Part shown: in pieces, positions 37,441 to 46,309 of the stretch
Layout: each line of letters opens with the position of its first letter
Numbering within the stretch: the stretch's first letter is position 1
Assembly (NCBI GenBank): GCA_903832665.1
Contig: CAILCG010000023.1
Location: 1 to 64,000, forward strand
Direction: 5' to 3'
DNA: 64,000 nt
From: an uncultured Methanomicrobiales archaeon
Lineage (GTDB): Archaea > Halobacteriota > Methanomicrobia > Methanomicrobiales > Methanospirillaceae
The notes under the pieces: model-generated
What the model was told of the DNA's origin: nothing
The model's database searches: none
Seen by the model: the letters and a program-made list of their open reading frames with translations, nothing else
Translations under genes and position numbers: made by a program

Positions 37441-38813
37441 TTTTTCACCAGAACATACTCAGTAGCCCTGCCCTTCTTATCCCGTTTCAAGAAAATACCC
37501 TTCATGCAAAGATCATTCAAGTCCCGGAGAGCGGTCCGATCAATAGCACCGGTAAGTTCCCGGTACGCTTTATTCGTGATTACGCCCTGCTCTCTGACAT
37601 ACCGTACGGCTTGAACCTGCCGTTCCGAAAACCCGAGCGCAAGAAGTCTCTCATCCGTGTAGAAATCTTTAGAGAAGGTTACACTGAACCAATCCGGATG
37701 TGCAGAAAACTCTGGTTCAGGTATACCATGATTCTGACAGAGGGTAATCATGCGACTCGTGCCCGTGCCCCACTTCTCCAGCAATTCCCCGTAATAAAAA
37801 ACCTGGGCGAGCAGTGTATTTCGCGGTAGTGAACGATGTCCCTCCTGACGGAGTTCATCGACCGTCATCCCTCCCGTAAGACCCCCGGGATTCGTAATCA
37901 CGACGCGGTCATCGTAGACTCGGATCTGGATCTCGGCACCGGTCTGGAAATAATCCCGGTGAATAAGCGCATTGATCACCGCTTCACGCAAGGCTGTGAT
38001 TGGGTAATCCCATATCTCGGTTCGTTGCATTGCAGACAGTGATTCTGTTTTGTCCGGCTTTCCATCGAATTCATACCGGACCTGCATATATTGCTGGAAC
38101 AGTTGCACCGCTGCATCCACCTGTAAGAAGAGATTGCCTTTCAGAATTTTGTCATCAATGATGGTGATGGCGTCTTTGAAACGGCCCATGTGTATCTGAG
38201 CAGAGGTGAACGATGCCTGAGGATTTTTCCCGAACAGCAGTATCGCACCACGGGTGATTTTTCCGTCATGGACTAATTCCAGTTTTTGCAGGAGGCTCTC
38301 AACAGATTCATCATCGCGGGCAAACGGGAGCCGGTTTTTTGCAAGTTCGAGAAAGCGCTTTACCGCTGCGGGATCGATCTGCTCAAGAGTATAGTTGTCA
38401 GCGATGCTGTCCCACTGAACACCAAGTTTTGCAATGAAGTAACGCCCCAGCTGCTCGGCCGGGATCTCGCGGGTTGTGTTGCCTACCCGCTGAAAATACC
38501 TGCCCCGGCATGTGGCAAGAGTTGTACCGGGCCTGACTTCGATCACAAGCACGGATTTTTTCATTTCCTGCTGGATAGAGACCGATGGCTGGACCCGGAG
38601 AATTTCGACAATCTGGTTGATGATGGTCTGCTGTGCCCGGTCATCACCGGTCCACCCGATGACTGCTCCGTTATCCCTCACTCCGATAAGGAGGGTCCCT
38701 CCTTTGGTATTTACGAATGACGCGAGCGCTTCAAGGCCGTGGTCGTTCCACTGCTCCTTGAATTCCACGTTCTCGCTTTCGCCATGCCGGATAAGTGCAG
38801 TGAGATTGTCCAT
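37416..38813 (-). CDS. Schlafen AlbA_2 domain / GHKL-type ATPase-like regulator with C-terminal winged helix
   Basis: 465 aa. N-terminal AlbA_2 (AAA_4) domain: ESENVEFKEQWNDHGLEALASFVNTKGGTLLIGVRDNG. The centre has ITALREAVINALIHRDYFQTG and DDRVVITNPGGLTGGMTVDEL, the HATPase_c_4/RecG-like region. The C-terminal third is helical with FSERQVQAVRYVREQGVITNKAYRELTG, a winged helix ending in basic residues. The family is annotated as RecG-like or transcriptional regulators and is frequent in mobile or defence regions; biochemical role unsettled. The stop lies inside the micro-repeat at 37379-37440. Confidence 0.9.
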   Translation of the reverse strand: MDNLTALIRHGESENVEFKEQWNDHGLEALASFVNTKGGTLLIGVRDNGAVIGWTGDDRAQQTIINQIVEILRVQPSVSIQQEMKKSVLVIEVRPGTTLATCRGRYFQRVGNTTREIPAEQLGRYFIAKLGVQWDSIADNYTLEQIDPAAVKRFLELAKNRLPFARDDESVESLLQKLELVHDGKITRGAILLFGKNPQASFTSAQIHMGRFKDAITIIDDKILKGNLFLQVDAAVQLFQQYMQVRYEFDGKPDKTESLSAMQRTEIWDYPITALREAVINALIHRDYFQTGAEIQIRVYDDRVVITNPGGLTGGMTVDELRQEGHRSLPRNTLLAQVFYYGELLEKWGTGTSRMITLCQNHGIPEPEFSAHPDWFSVTFSKDFYTDERLLALGFSERQVQAVRYVREQGVITNKAYRELTGAIDRTALRDLNDLCMKGIFLKRDKKGRATEYVLVKKNPDISPT

Positions 38814-39050
38814 TGGGCAGGTACTTCCGTTTAAAATCCTGTTTTTAGAGATACGGGCTAGTGTGTTATTGATTTATGCTTAATTACGGGAAAATGAGAT
38901 GCCGGTCGCGGAGCCCGGTGCGAGCAGGCACACGAACTGTTGGAATCACCCAGCCGCGTCATCGGGGCATCGCTGGAAAAATCGAATCGGATAACCTGTT
39001 CCTGAACCGGCCACGAGGTGGCGCTCATTCATGGGCACGTCGTCCATCGC

Positions 39051-39190
39051 CCCTGGGGGTATGGGGGCATCAGCCCCCATCTTTGTCCCACATCACCAAT
39101 TCACCTTACCTCATACAATCCCGCAAACCCATTTCCGCACATGATATGAGGCGCGGGGATTTCGCGGTTGGGGGGCGGGTGCTGACAATA
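39051..39190 (+). repeat. dispersed repeat, copy 2 (long form)
   Basis: Starts with CCTGGGGGTATGGGGGCATC and continues through CCCATCTTTG, CAATCCCGCAAACCCATTT, CCGCACATGATATGAGGCG and GGGGGCGGGTGCTGACA. Matches copy 3 over about 140 bp and copy 1 over the last 85 bp. The gap 38814-39336 that contains it shows no gene otherwise; a further GC-rich segment at about 38900-39050 is unexplained. Confidence 0.75.
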
Positions 39191-39336
39191 GGAATACGTA
39201 AAGTTACCAAGTAATTTTTAAAGAAACACAAAGTATGAGCCCCCTAGACATTGTCATTTTGAGTTCCCGTATGATAAAGCGTAAAAATGAGTCATTTTTC
39301 TTGATTCTGAATGTGTTTCAGAAAATTATAGGTTTT

Positions 39337-39798
39337 CTATGCCCCAAACAATCGGAGACTAATATATGTCGTTAATACTGAAGTAACTAAAGCAACAATT
39401 ATTGTAACAATGTTTTGTAATAAAAAATTCCCCAATTTTTTTAGAGCGTTGATAGTTTTGTCCCTGTAGAGTCGAGGTGTAAATTTTTTATAAAGAATTT
39501 CATACGTCGATCTATCTTTTATACCGTATTCAACTTCGATATTACCCAATTTACTAAATGGAATGAATCCGAATGACTGTTTATCGGTAGAATCTAACTT
39601 TCGATAATATTGTAGGTATCCATCTTCGACCAATGTATTCAATATTGTTTGTATTTCATGAGTATCGTGAACATTTCCATCAAATTGCAAAAAATCATTT
39701 ACTCTAGCTCTTTGCGAATTATGCATCAATTTTTTTTTGACAAAGTGATATAAAATATCAAGCTCTTCTTTAGAGAAATCTTCAAATTTTCTGGGCAT
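39337..39798 (-). CDS. hypothetical protein: winged-helix-like N-terminus and one membrane helix
   Basis: 153 aa, AT-rich. Residues 1-75 are helical (FSKEELDILYHFVKKKLMHNS; IQTILNTLVEDGYLQYYRK) with a pattern like a winged helix that reads YLQYYRK as its wing. The C-terminus has a single hydrophobic helix (IVTIIVALVTSVLTTYISL). No catalytic motif. It sits between copies 2 and 3 of the dispersed repeat, which suggests a mobile cargo unit. Confidence 0.7.
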   Translation of the reverse strand: MPRKFEDFSKEELDILYHFVKKKLMHNSQRARVNDFLQFDGNVHDTHEIQTILNTLVEDGYLQYYRKLDSTDKQSFGFIPFSKLGNIEVEYGIKDRSTYEILYKKFTPRLYRDKTINALKKLGNFLLQNIVTIIVALVTSVLTTYISLRLFGA

Positions 39799-40046
39799 CT
39801 AATTCACCATACTTCAATTTTCTCAAATGTTTCCCAGTCGTAATACCATATGAATAATTAGCTTCAACATTTTTATAAAACCTTGTTATATCATCCAAAA
39901 AAGGACATGATGACAGAGTTGACTCTTACTTACTTTAAAAAAATGAGCATGTCGACCCCCATCGGGGCCTCACTGGGCAGGTCGATGGGGATTACCAGTG
40001 CCTGACCCGCTGCGGGGCGCCCCGTAGGGGGGGGCGGCGTTCATCA

Positions 40047-40186
40047 AATCTGGGGGTATGGGGGCATCAGCCCTCATCTTTGTACTTCATCAATGATTCC
40101 CCGTACGTCATGCAATCCCACAAACCTGTTTTTGCACTTGATATGAGGCGGTGGAGATTTCGCAGATGGGGGCGGGCGCTGACATG
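40047..40186 (+). repeat. dispersed repeat, copy 3 (long form)
   Basis: CTGGGGGTATGGGGGCATC, CTCATCTTTGTAC, GCAATCCCACAAACCTGTTT, GATATGAGGCGGTGG and GGGGGCGGGCGCTGACA, matching copy 2 throughout. It ends about 86 bp before the zinc-ribbon gene start. The flanking gap 39799-40272 has no gene; a G-rich inverted-looking segment lies at about 39990-40040 (GCGGGGCGCCCCG). Confidence 0.75.
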
Positions 40187-40272
40187 TCAATTTTCACTCG
40201 ATTGACAAAACAGTATCCTTATCGTTTGAATCATCCATCAATGATTATCATAAAATGATGGGAGAAACGAGT

Positions 40273-41093
40273 ATGGCGAAATTCTGTCCCGAGTGTGCAA
40301 ATCCAATTCTTGACGGTGAGAAGTTATTCTGCACAAAATGTGGTGCGAAACTTCCCATTACTTCTTCCGATGTGCAAAGTCCAATAACTCGACCGATCGT
40401 AAGACAGCCACCGGGAGTTCCATCGCAAATTCAGTCTGGGAGCAAAGAACCAACAATACCTTCAGTTCAGAAATCTTTACAACAAAAACAAGATCCAACT
40501 ACAGAAAATACAAAAAAAACAACATCAGTAATAGAACAGAGCACTAATTGTTGTAGCAATAATACTTATGTTGGAATTGCTTTTTTAATTCTCATCTTTT
40601 TTTTGTTTTAGCATATGCCCTTACTGGCCATATCGGTAATGATTCTTTTTCTTCTAGTGATGTAAATAAGGATGTAATTATTACAAAAGATTTGAGTTCG
40701 ATCGCATTAACAATCAATGATTTACCAACGGGATGGAAAACGTTCGGTGATGCTGAAATCTCAAAAGAAAAATATAGTAGTAAATTTGTCAGAGTTGAGG
40801 GACTGACTCCTTACTTTGTCTATCTTGATATTACCAGAAATTCCACTATCGACCAAGCGAAGACGGAATATACATCGAAACGGGCAGAAATCACACAATA
40901 TAAGGTAGAATCTGTGAATATCGGTGACGAAGGTTTTGGTTATGTGACGGAGGGCTCGTCTATAGTCGAATTCCGCAAAGGCAATATTATTGTGAGAACG
41001 CAATATGGTGTCGGTGGTTTTGGTGGATCTTTCAGTTCCTTATCAATAAATGATGCAAAAACTTATGCAGACATTGTAGCAGGCAGAATTTAA
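40273..41093 (+). pseudogene. zinc-ribbon membrane protein with extracellular domain, split in a T8 run
   Basis: ATG 40273 is preceded by GGGAG. The N-terminal zinc ribbon is FCPECANPILDGEKLFCTKCGAKL, followed by a Pro/Gln/Thr-rich linker and a hydrophobic helix (YVGIAFLILIF). The frame then stops at 40611. In the next frame, open from 40563, the sequence continues VLAYALTGHIGNDSFSS... and on to the second part ending at 41093, a small alpha/beta domain (LTINDLPTGWKTFGDAEISK...DIVAGRI). One more T in the run at 40597-40604, or a -1 slip there, joins them into about 273 aa. Function unknown; similar zinc-ribbon plus helix plus outer domain proteins are common in methanogens. Confidence 0.78.
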
Positions 41094-41124
41094 TATTCAA
41101 TTTTTCTGATTTCGGATTTATATA

Positions 41125-41203
41125 TAAAAAAAGATGCCGCGAACGCTACCCTTCACTTGTGCGTATAATACACCATAACCCCGTTATCCCAAGTTGCATC
41201 AAT
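41125..41203 (-). pseudogene. decayed duplicate of the gltX 3' end
   Basis: Read on the minus strand, 41203-41153 encodes IDATWDNGVMVYYTHK and a stop. The true gltX ends IDATWDDGVVAYYTHK at 42222, and all nucleotide differences over about 50 bp are transitions. The similarity may extend past the stop (a run of seven or eight A followed by AGA lies at the same distance in both). The copy has the same orientation as gltX, giving direct repeats around the cyclase-like gene. Target-site-like duplication or a gltX duplication remnant. Confidence 0.8.
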
Positions 41204-41248
41204 TCAGTCATTATAGGTGACTTCCATCTCTGTTAATATGACGATACT

Positions 41249-42063
41249 TTATGCAACTTTTTTGTCGGAGTCTCGATAATATCTACCACTATTCTTATAC
41301 CATCTCGCAAATTCAAGAGAATTATCATATTTTGATTTGTATCTAGCATTCTCTGGTCGATCAGATTCTTCTATTAAAATTTGTAAGTATGGATTGTCCT
41401 TCTCGTTTTCTTCAACATGATAAGTTAATTGAGGCCATGATACAGTAAAAAATTGTTTTCTTGAGAATGTTTCAAGTTTATTTTTTTCGTTATGCAAGGG
41501 AATGTTACAAAGAACAAATTCTACTTCCCAATGTTTGATAATCTGATCTAATTGTAGATTCTTTCTTTTCGCGACAAATTCAAGCAATGAACGATATTCA
41601 CTTTGAAACTTAGGAGTTTTTATGACACCAATCCAATCAGTAATATCATGATGCCTATAAGCATCAGTCACCGCTTGACCGATTATTGTCACGTTTTTTG
41701 GTGAATCGTCGTAAATATATTCTCCAACAGAAATTGCTCCTCGTAAAAAAATTCGTTCCTCAAGTGCTAGATGAAGTATAGCTTTAACGATATTGCATGC
41801 GCCGCAAAAAAAGTGTAAAGAATTTTCTTTTTGTTCTGGCCACCATAATATAATTGAATCTTGAAATGTCGCTATATTTGGTTTAAGTAATGATTTTTTA
41901 AGATCTTTTTGAAATTGTAAGTCCCATTTTTTCGCTACCTCTTCTAATCGGTCAACAATTCTATTTTTTTCTCAATAAAATCTCGACATTTATCCTGATC
42001 ATAGTCAGAAACACCTAATGCATCTAAAAAAACGACGACTCCATTATTTGTCTCAGTCCTCAT
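41249..42063 (-). pseudogene. class III nucleotidyl-cyclase-like protein, frameshifted in a poly-A/T run
   Basis: ATG 42063 begins MRTETNNGVVVFLDALGVSDY; the frame stops after DFIEKK because the run of seven A (T7 at 41964-41970) is one base short. Downstream, the next frame gives NRIVDRLEEVAKKW...LLKPNIATFQDSIILWWP...ERIFLRGAISVGEYIYDD...TIIGQAVTDAYRHHD, reaching 41249. With eight A it would be about 271 aa. VVVFLDALG and FQDS match the two metal-binding Asp strands of class III adenylate/guanylate cyclases and RGAISVGEY...IIGQAVTDAY matches the later strand-helix. Strong AT bias. Cyclases of this kind are the nucleotide-making part of Pycsar defence, but no clear effector lies adjacent; this link is inference. 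Confidence 0.65.
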
Positions 42064-42221
42064 GCACTCAACTATATTTTACATACATTTTAATTCATAT
42101 TATTAAAAACGGAAACTAATGTATGATTGTCTTTTTCAGACGTTGAAAAAAGGTAAAGTTGAAATGAGTTTACTTTGAGTTTCTTGATAAAAAAAAGAGT
42201 CCACGGCCCAGACAACCCGGG

Positions 42222-43913
42222 TCACTTATGCGTATAATACGCCACGACCCCGTCATCCCAGGTCGCATCGATCTTCACAAACCCGACCCGCTCGAACTGG
42301 ATAACCTTCCCGAGTTCCGACCGGACCGCCGGCTCGCAGGCCCCCACCATATCCCCCTCCTGGGTTTTGATCGTACAGCCAACCGTTGCCTGTGCCGGCA
42401 GCCACTGCACGATATGCGCCTTCGCCGCCCGGGCATCCGCCAGCGAATCCCCCGCGTAGGTAAAGGTCGGGGTCTCCCCGTTCCAGCTGATCTTCACATT
42501 GAAGAGATCCTTGAGCCGCAGCATCGTTACCTCCGGTGAGATCTCGCTCTTCGGGAGAAGCACCGTGCCGGTAAACTCCAGCGTCCGGGTGCCCCGGGCA
42601 GCATCGCTCGGGTGCAGCATCGCATGCGCAGTATGGGGCTCGGCACCCTCGATCTTTGCGGTTACCGGGTCAGGGACAAAGAAATACCGGTTTGCCACCG
42701 GGTCCACGATCTTCTTGTTCTCTGAGTACAGGTTGTCCCACGAGAACGAGATGTCCGTGTCCCCGATACCGATCGCCAGCATCGCGTTCTTGACGGCCTC
42801 GGGGCTGATTCCCCTCCGGGCAAGGGCCCGCAACGTGCCGAGACGGATATCATCCCAGCCACTGTAGGTGTCGTCATTGATGCCGAGCCGCATCTGGGAC
42901 GTCGAGAGCACCACGCCCTCGATCCCCATCCGGCCATAGTGCCGGTACACCGGCACCTTCCAGCCGAAGTGATCGTAGATGTAGCGCTGGCGCCGCGTGT
43001 TGGCGATGTGATCCTTGCCCCGGATGACATGCGTGACCCCGAGGAGATGATCGTCCGCAACCACCGAGAAGTTCATCAGCGGATACACGTGGGCGATCAC
43101 CTTCGGGTGCGCCGGGGCCTCCAGGATACGGAACGCGGGGAAGTCCCGCATGGCCGGGTCCGGGTGGAGCAGGTCTGTCTTGATCCGGACCGAGGCCTCG
43201 CCCTCCTTGAACCCGTGGGTGAGCATCTTGTCCCAGAGTTCGAGATTCTTCTCAACGGACTGCTCCCGGCAGGGACACGCGGTCTTCTTGTTCTTGAGCT
43301 CCTTGAAGACCTCGTTGTCGCAGGTGCAGACATAGGCCCCGCCCCGCTCGATCAGCTGCGTGCAGAGGGCATAGTACAGGTGCAGGCGATCGCTCTGCGT
43401 CACGGTATCCGTGATCGCAAGACCGAGCCACCTGAGATCCTCGACCACCATCTCGTAGGCTTCGGGATCGACCCGCTTGGGATCGGTATCCTCGATGCGC
43501 AGGATATAGCGTCCGCCGTACTGCTTGATGTAGGCGTCATTGAGCGCTGCCGCCCGGGCATGCCCGATGTGGAGCGGACCCGAGGGATTGGGGGCAAACC
43601 GCATCACGACGCCGTTCTCGGCACCTTCGAGATCCGGCAGCACCTTCTTGTGCTCGTGCTTCTCCGAGAGAGCCGCAAACATCTCGGGCGCTCGGGTCTG
43701 GAGGGTGGTCACGCGATCTTCGGGTGAAAGCGCCGCAACGTCAGCGATCGCTTCCTTTGCAAACGCAGAAACTTCCTTGGCCCGGCTCCGCAGTTCCGGG
43801 TGAGCTCCCATCACCATGCCGATCACGGCCCCGGCCTGGGGGACTCCGCCGTGTTTCACGGAGTTCTGGAGCGCACACAAAAAGAGGAGCTCTTTTGGAT
43901 CTTCCTCTGCCAT
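42222..43913 (-). CDS. gltX: glutamyl-tRNA synthetase (archaeal type)
   Basis: About 563 aa from ATG 43913 (MAEEDPKELL), which has GGAG about 10 bp upstream; a TTG at 43919 is a weaker alternative. Class I synthetase of the GlnRS-like archaeal GluRS type: HIGH motif in FAPNPSGPLHIGHARAAALN, the active-site RIEDTDPKRVDPEAYEM, and the KMSKS-like loop VLSTSQMRLGI. The C-terminal beta-barrel anticodon domain ends IDATWDDGVVAYYTHK. It charges tRNA-Glu, and mischarges tRNA-Gln for amidation in archaea. Last gene of the core train. Its 3' end abuts the accessory island, and a decayed copy of that end lies at 41153-41203. Confidence 0.97.
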   Translation of the reverse strand: MAEEDPKELLFLCALQNSVKHGGVPQAGAVIGMVMGAHPELRSRAKEVSAFAKEAIADVAALSPEDRVTTLQTRAPEMFAALSEKHEHKKVLPDLEGAENGVVMRFAPNPSGPLHIGHARAAALNDAYIKQYGGRYILRIEDTDPKRVDPEAYEMVVEDLRWLGLAITDTVTQSDRLHLYYALCTQLIERGGAYVCTCDNEVFKELKNKKTACPCREQSVEKNLELWDKMLTHGFKEGEASVRIKTDLLHPDPAMRDFPAFRILEAPAHPKVIAHVYPLMNFSVVADDHLLGVTHVIRGKDHIANTRRQRYIYDHFGWKVPVYRHYGRMGIEGVVLSTSQMRLGINDDTYSGWDDIRLGTLRALARRGISPEAVKNAMLAIGIGDTDISFSWDNLYSENKKIVDPVANRYFFVPDPVTAKIEGAEPHTAHAMLHPSDAARGTRTLEFTGTVLLPKSEISPEVTMLRLKDLFNVKISWNGETPTFTYAGDSLADARAAKAHIVQWLPAQATVGCTIKTQEGDMVGACEPAVRSELGKVIQFERVGFVKIDATWDDGVVAYYTHK

Positions 43914-43915
43914 GT

Positions 43916-44881
43916 TCAATAACTCCGGGTAACAAAAAATTCGCCGATGTCCATGAGGAGCTGGCGTTCTTTTGAGGCGGGGAGGAGCGAGAGATGCTTG
44001 TTGCTTGCGGTCACAAGATCCGCAGCCATCTGCTTGACCTCATCGATCACGCCGAAATCCGTGAGTTCCTTGATCGCTGCATCGATATCGGCTTTCGAGA
44101 GCTCGCGCCGGTATTTCTGCAGGTCGATGCCCTTCTCCCGGGCTTTGATCATGATGATCGTCTGCTTGCCTTCCCGCAAGTCGGACGCCTGGTCCTTGCC
44201 GCTCTGTTCTGAGGGCGTGAGCAGGTCAATGAGATCATCCTGGATCTGGAACGCGATACCGGTGTTCAGCCCGAAATTATAGAGAGCCTTGACCTGCGGG
44301 GCAGTGCCCCCGGCAAGAACGCCGCCGATACCGGCTGCTGCTGCGTACAGCACGCCGGTCTTCTTCCGCACCATCTCGATGTACTCGTACTCGCTCACAT
44401 CATTGCGGTGCTCGAAGGACATGTCCATGTGCTGGCCCGCACAGATATCGGCGCAGGCCTTGGCGAGCATGGTGACCGACCGCACTTTTGATGCATCGGT
44501 GGCCGTTGCCAGGCAGATATACTCGAACGCCCGGGCATAGAGCACATCGCCGGCAAGGATGCCGGTCGGCATATCCCATTTCGTGTGGACGGTCTGGACC
44601 CCCCGGCGCAGGTGGTCGTCATCCATGATATCATCGTGGATGAGGGTGAATGTGTGCGTGATCTCGAGCGCAAGTGCCGCATGCATGATATCATCGGAAC
44701 TTCCGGGTTTCACTGCATCTGCCGAGAGCATGACAACAGCCGGGCGAAGTCGTTTGCCGCCGGCTGCGAGCAGGTGGGCCGAAGCCTTGTTCAGTTCGCC
44801 GACCGTGTCGACGAAATACCGGTCGATCATGCGGTCGATCTGTGCTGCAACCGATTCCAGGTACGGGGAAAGTTCCGACAT
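43916..44881 (-). CDS. idsA: short-chain isoprenyl diphosphate synthase (GGPP/FPP synthase)
   Basis: 321 aa trans-prenyltransferase. First Asp-rich motif LIHDDIMDDDHLRRG, second QIQDDLIDLL, and GGKRLRPAVVML near the start. Makes geranylgeranyl diphosphate for ether lipids. It precedes gltX and follows the RNase J gene, completing an isoprenoid run (mvk, ipk, fni, idsA) on this strand. Confidence 0.96.
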   Translation of the reverse strand: MSELSPYLESVAAQIDRMIDRYFVDTVGELNKASAHLLAAGGKRLRPAVVMLSADAVKPGSSDDIMHAALALEITHTFTLIHDDIMDDDHLRRGVQTVHTKWDMPTGILAGDVLYARAFEYICLATATDASKVRSVTMLAKACADICAGQHMDMSFEHRNDVSEYEYIEMVRKKTGVLYAAAAGIGGVLAGGTAPQVKALYNFGLNTGIAFQIQDDLIDLLTPSEQSGKDQASDLREGKQTIIMIKAREKGIDLQKYRRELSKADIDAAIKELTDFGVIDEVKQMAADLVTASNKHLSLLPASKERQLLMDIGEFFVTRSY

Positions 44882-44896
44882 GTCTTAATTCACCTC

Positions 44897-46234
44897 TTAA
44901 TTGAGCTTGACCCGCTGTCCGTTCTTCAGCATGTGGACGGTGGACTGGGCCATGTATCCCATCTCCGTTGCAAAGTCCGTGTAGCCTGCTGTCATCTTCA
45001 GGCTGCCGTGCGCAGGGATGATGTGCTGCGGCTGGAGCAGCTGGATGAACTCGTAGTGGTCTTCGCGGTAGGCGTGACCCGATACGTGCAGGTCTTCAAA
45101 GATGCGTGCACCCGCGTGCTTGAGGTGCTGCTCGACCATGTAGCGCTGGCCGAAGTTCATCGGGTTGGGGATGACGTTGGCCGAGAAGATGACCTTGTCT
45201 CCCTTCGATAGCTGGTAGGGAGTATCCCCGGTCGCAAGGCGGGTGAGGATCGAGCCCGGTTCTCCCTGGTGGCCGGTGACGATGGGGAGGAACTGCTCCT
45301 TGCCCATCTTCATCATCCGGCGCATGGTCCGGTCAACGGTCCGCCGGTTCCCAAAGACACTGGTGGTCTCGGGGAACGAGCAGAGCTTCATCTGTTCTGC
45401 GGTAACGGAGTACTTCTCCATGGACCGGCCGAGAAGCACCGGCTTGCGGCCAATCTCGTGGGCACATTCCGCAATGGTCTTGACCCGCGCAATATGGGAT
45501 GAGAAGGTCGAGACGAGGATTGCATTCTTGTCATCCTCGTAACTGGTGATGACGTTTCTCACCAGGTCCCGGGCAATGCGTTCGCTCGGGCACCGGCCCG
45601 GGCGGTCGATATACGTGCTCTCCACGATAAGGGCGAGCACTCCTTCCTTGCCGATCTGGCGGAAGCGGGCAAAGTCCGGCGGTTCGCCAATGACCGGGGT
45701 CCGGTCGAGCTTGAAATCACACGCATAGACGATCGCACCGTGGGGCGTGTGGAGCACGGGGGTAACCGTGTCGATGATCGAGTGCTGCGTGTGAACGAAC
45801 TCAAGCACCAGGTTCGAAGAGAGCGTGTAGCGCTGGCCCGCCTTGAGGGCAAAGAGCTTGTTGTTGACGCCGAACTTCTGCTCACCCGAGATCTGCTGCC
45901 GGATGAGTTCCGTGGCGTACGGGGAGGCGATGATGGGCGCATTGTACCGGTGTGCCAGCTTCGGGATTGCCCCGATGTGGTCGAGGTGCCCGTGCGAGCA
46001 GACGATTGCCTTGACCAAGCCTTCGATCCCGTTCATCAGGGTATCGTCCGGTATTGCCTTGATCTTGATCAGATCCAGGGAATGCATATTCTCAATTTCA
46101 GCGTCCTCGTGGATCATTATCTGGTCCAGCCGGAGTCCCATGTCAAAGATGACAATTTCCTTTCCGACGCGGACCACGGTCATATTCCGACCGACTTCGT
46201 CGTATCCGCCCACTGCTATGACTTCTATATCCAT
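44897..46234 (-). CDS. archaeal ribonuclease J
   Basis: 445 aa metallo-beta-lactamase/beta-CASP protein. Metal motif SHGHLDHIG (HxHxDH), later VSTFSSHIARVKTI and SGHAYREDHYEFIQLLQPQHIIPAHGS with the C-terminal histidines, and GHQGEPGS. 5'-3' exoribonuclease and endonuclease family; beta-CASP RNases are universal in euryarchaea. Embedded in the isoprenoid run between fni and idsA, a conserved but functionally unrelated neighbour. Confidence 0.94.
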   Translation of the reverse strand: MDIEVIAVGGYDEVGRNMTVVRVGKEIVIFDMGLRLDQIMIHEDAEIENMHSLDLIKIKAIPDDTLMNGIEGLVKAIVCSHGHLDHIGAIPKLAHRYNAPIIASPYATELIRQQISGEQKFGVNNKLFALKAGQRYTLSSNLVLEFVHTQHSIIDTVTPVLHTPHGAIVYACDFKLDRTPVIGEPPDFARFRQIGKEGVLALIVESTYIDRPGRCPSERIARDLVRNVITSYEDDKNAILVSTFSSHIARVKTIAECAHEIGRKPVLLGRSMEKYSVTAEQMKLCSFPETTSVFGNRRTVDRTMRRMMKMGKEQFLPIVTGHQGEPGSILTRLATGDTPYQLSKGDKVIFSANVIPNPMNFGQRYMVEQHLKHAGARIFEDLHVSGHAYREDHYEFIQLLQPQHIIPAHGSLKMTAGYTDFATEMGYMAQSTVHMLKNGQRVKLN

Positions 46235-46309
46235 TTTTTTATCTCCGTACTTGTCTGTATGTATATTCTGCCTGAAGAATGACCCGGTTCGATCCGTTCC
46301 CGAACGGCG

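Noticed and set aside
39337..39798. Cyclic-nucleotide-gated Pycsar membrane effector
   Set aside because: It has one membrane helix but no recognisable cyclic nucleotide-binding domain, so I did not assign it.
37070..42221. Insertion sequence or integrase in the island
   Set aside because: No transposase, integrase or terminal inverted repeat is visible, so mobility is argued only from repeats and the gltX duplication.
42939..43727. 262-codon plus-strand frame opposite gltX
   Set aside because: Shadow of gltX, whose HIGH and KMSKS-like motifs are intact.
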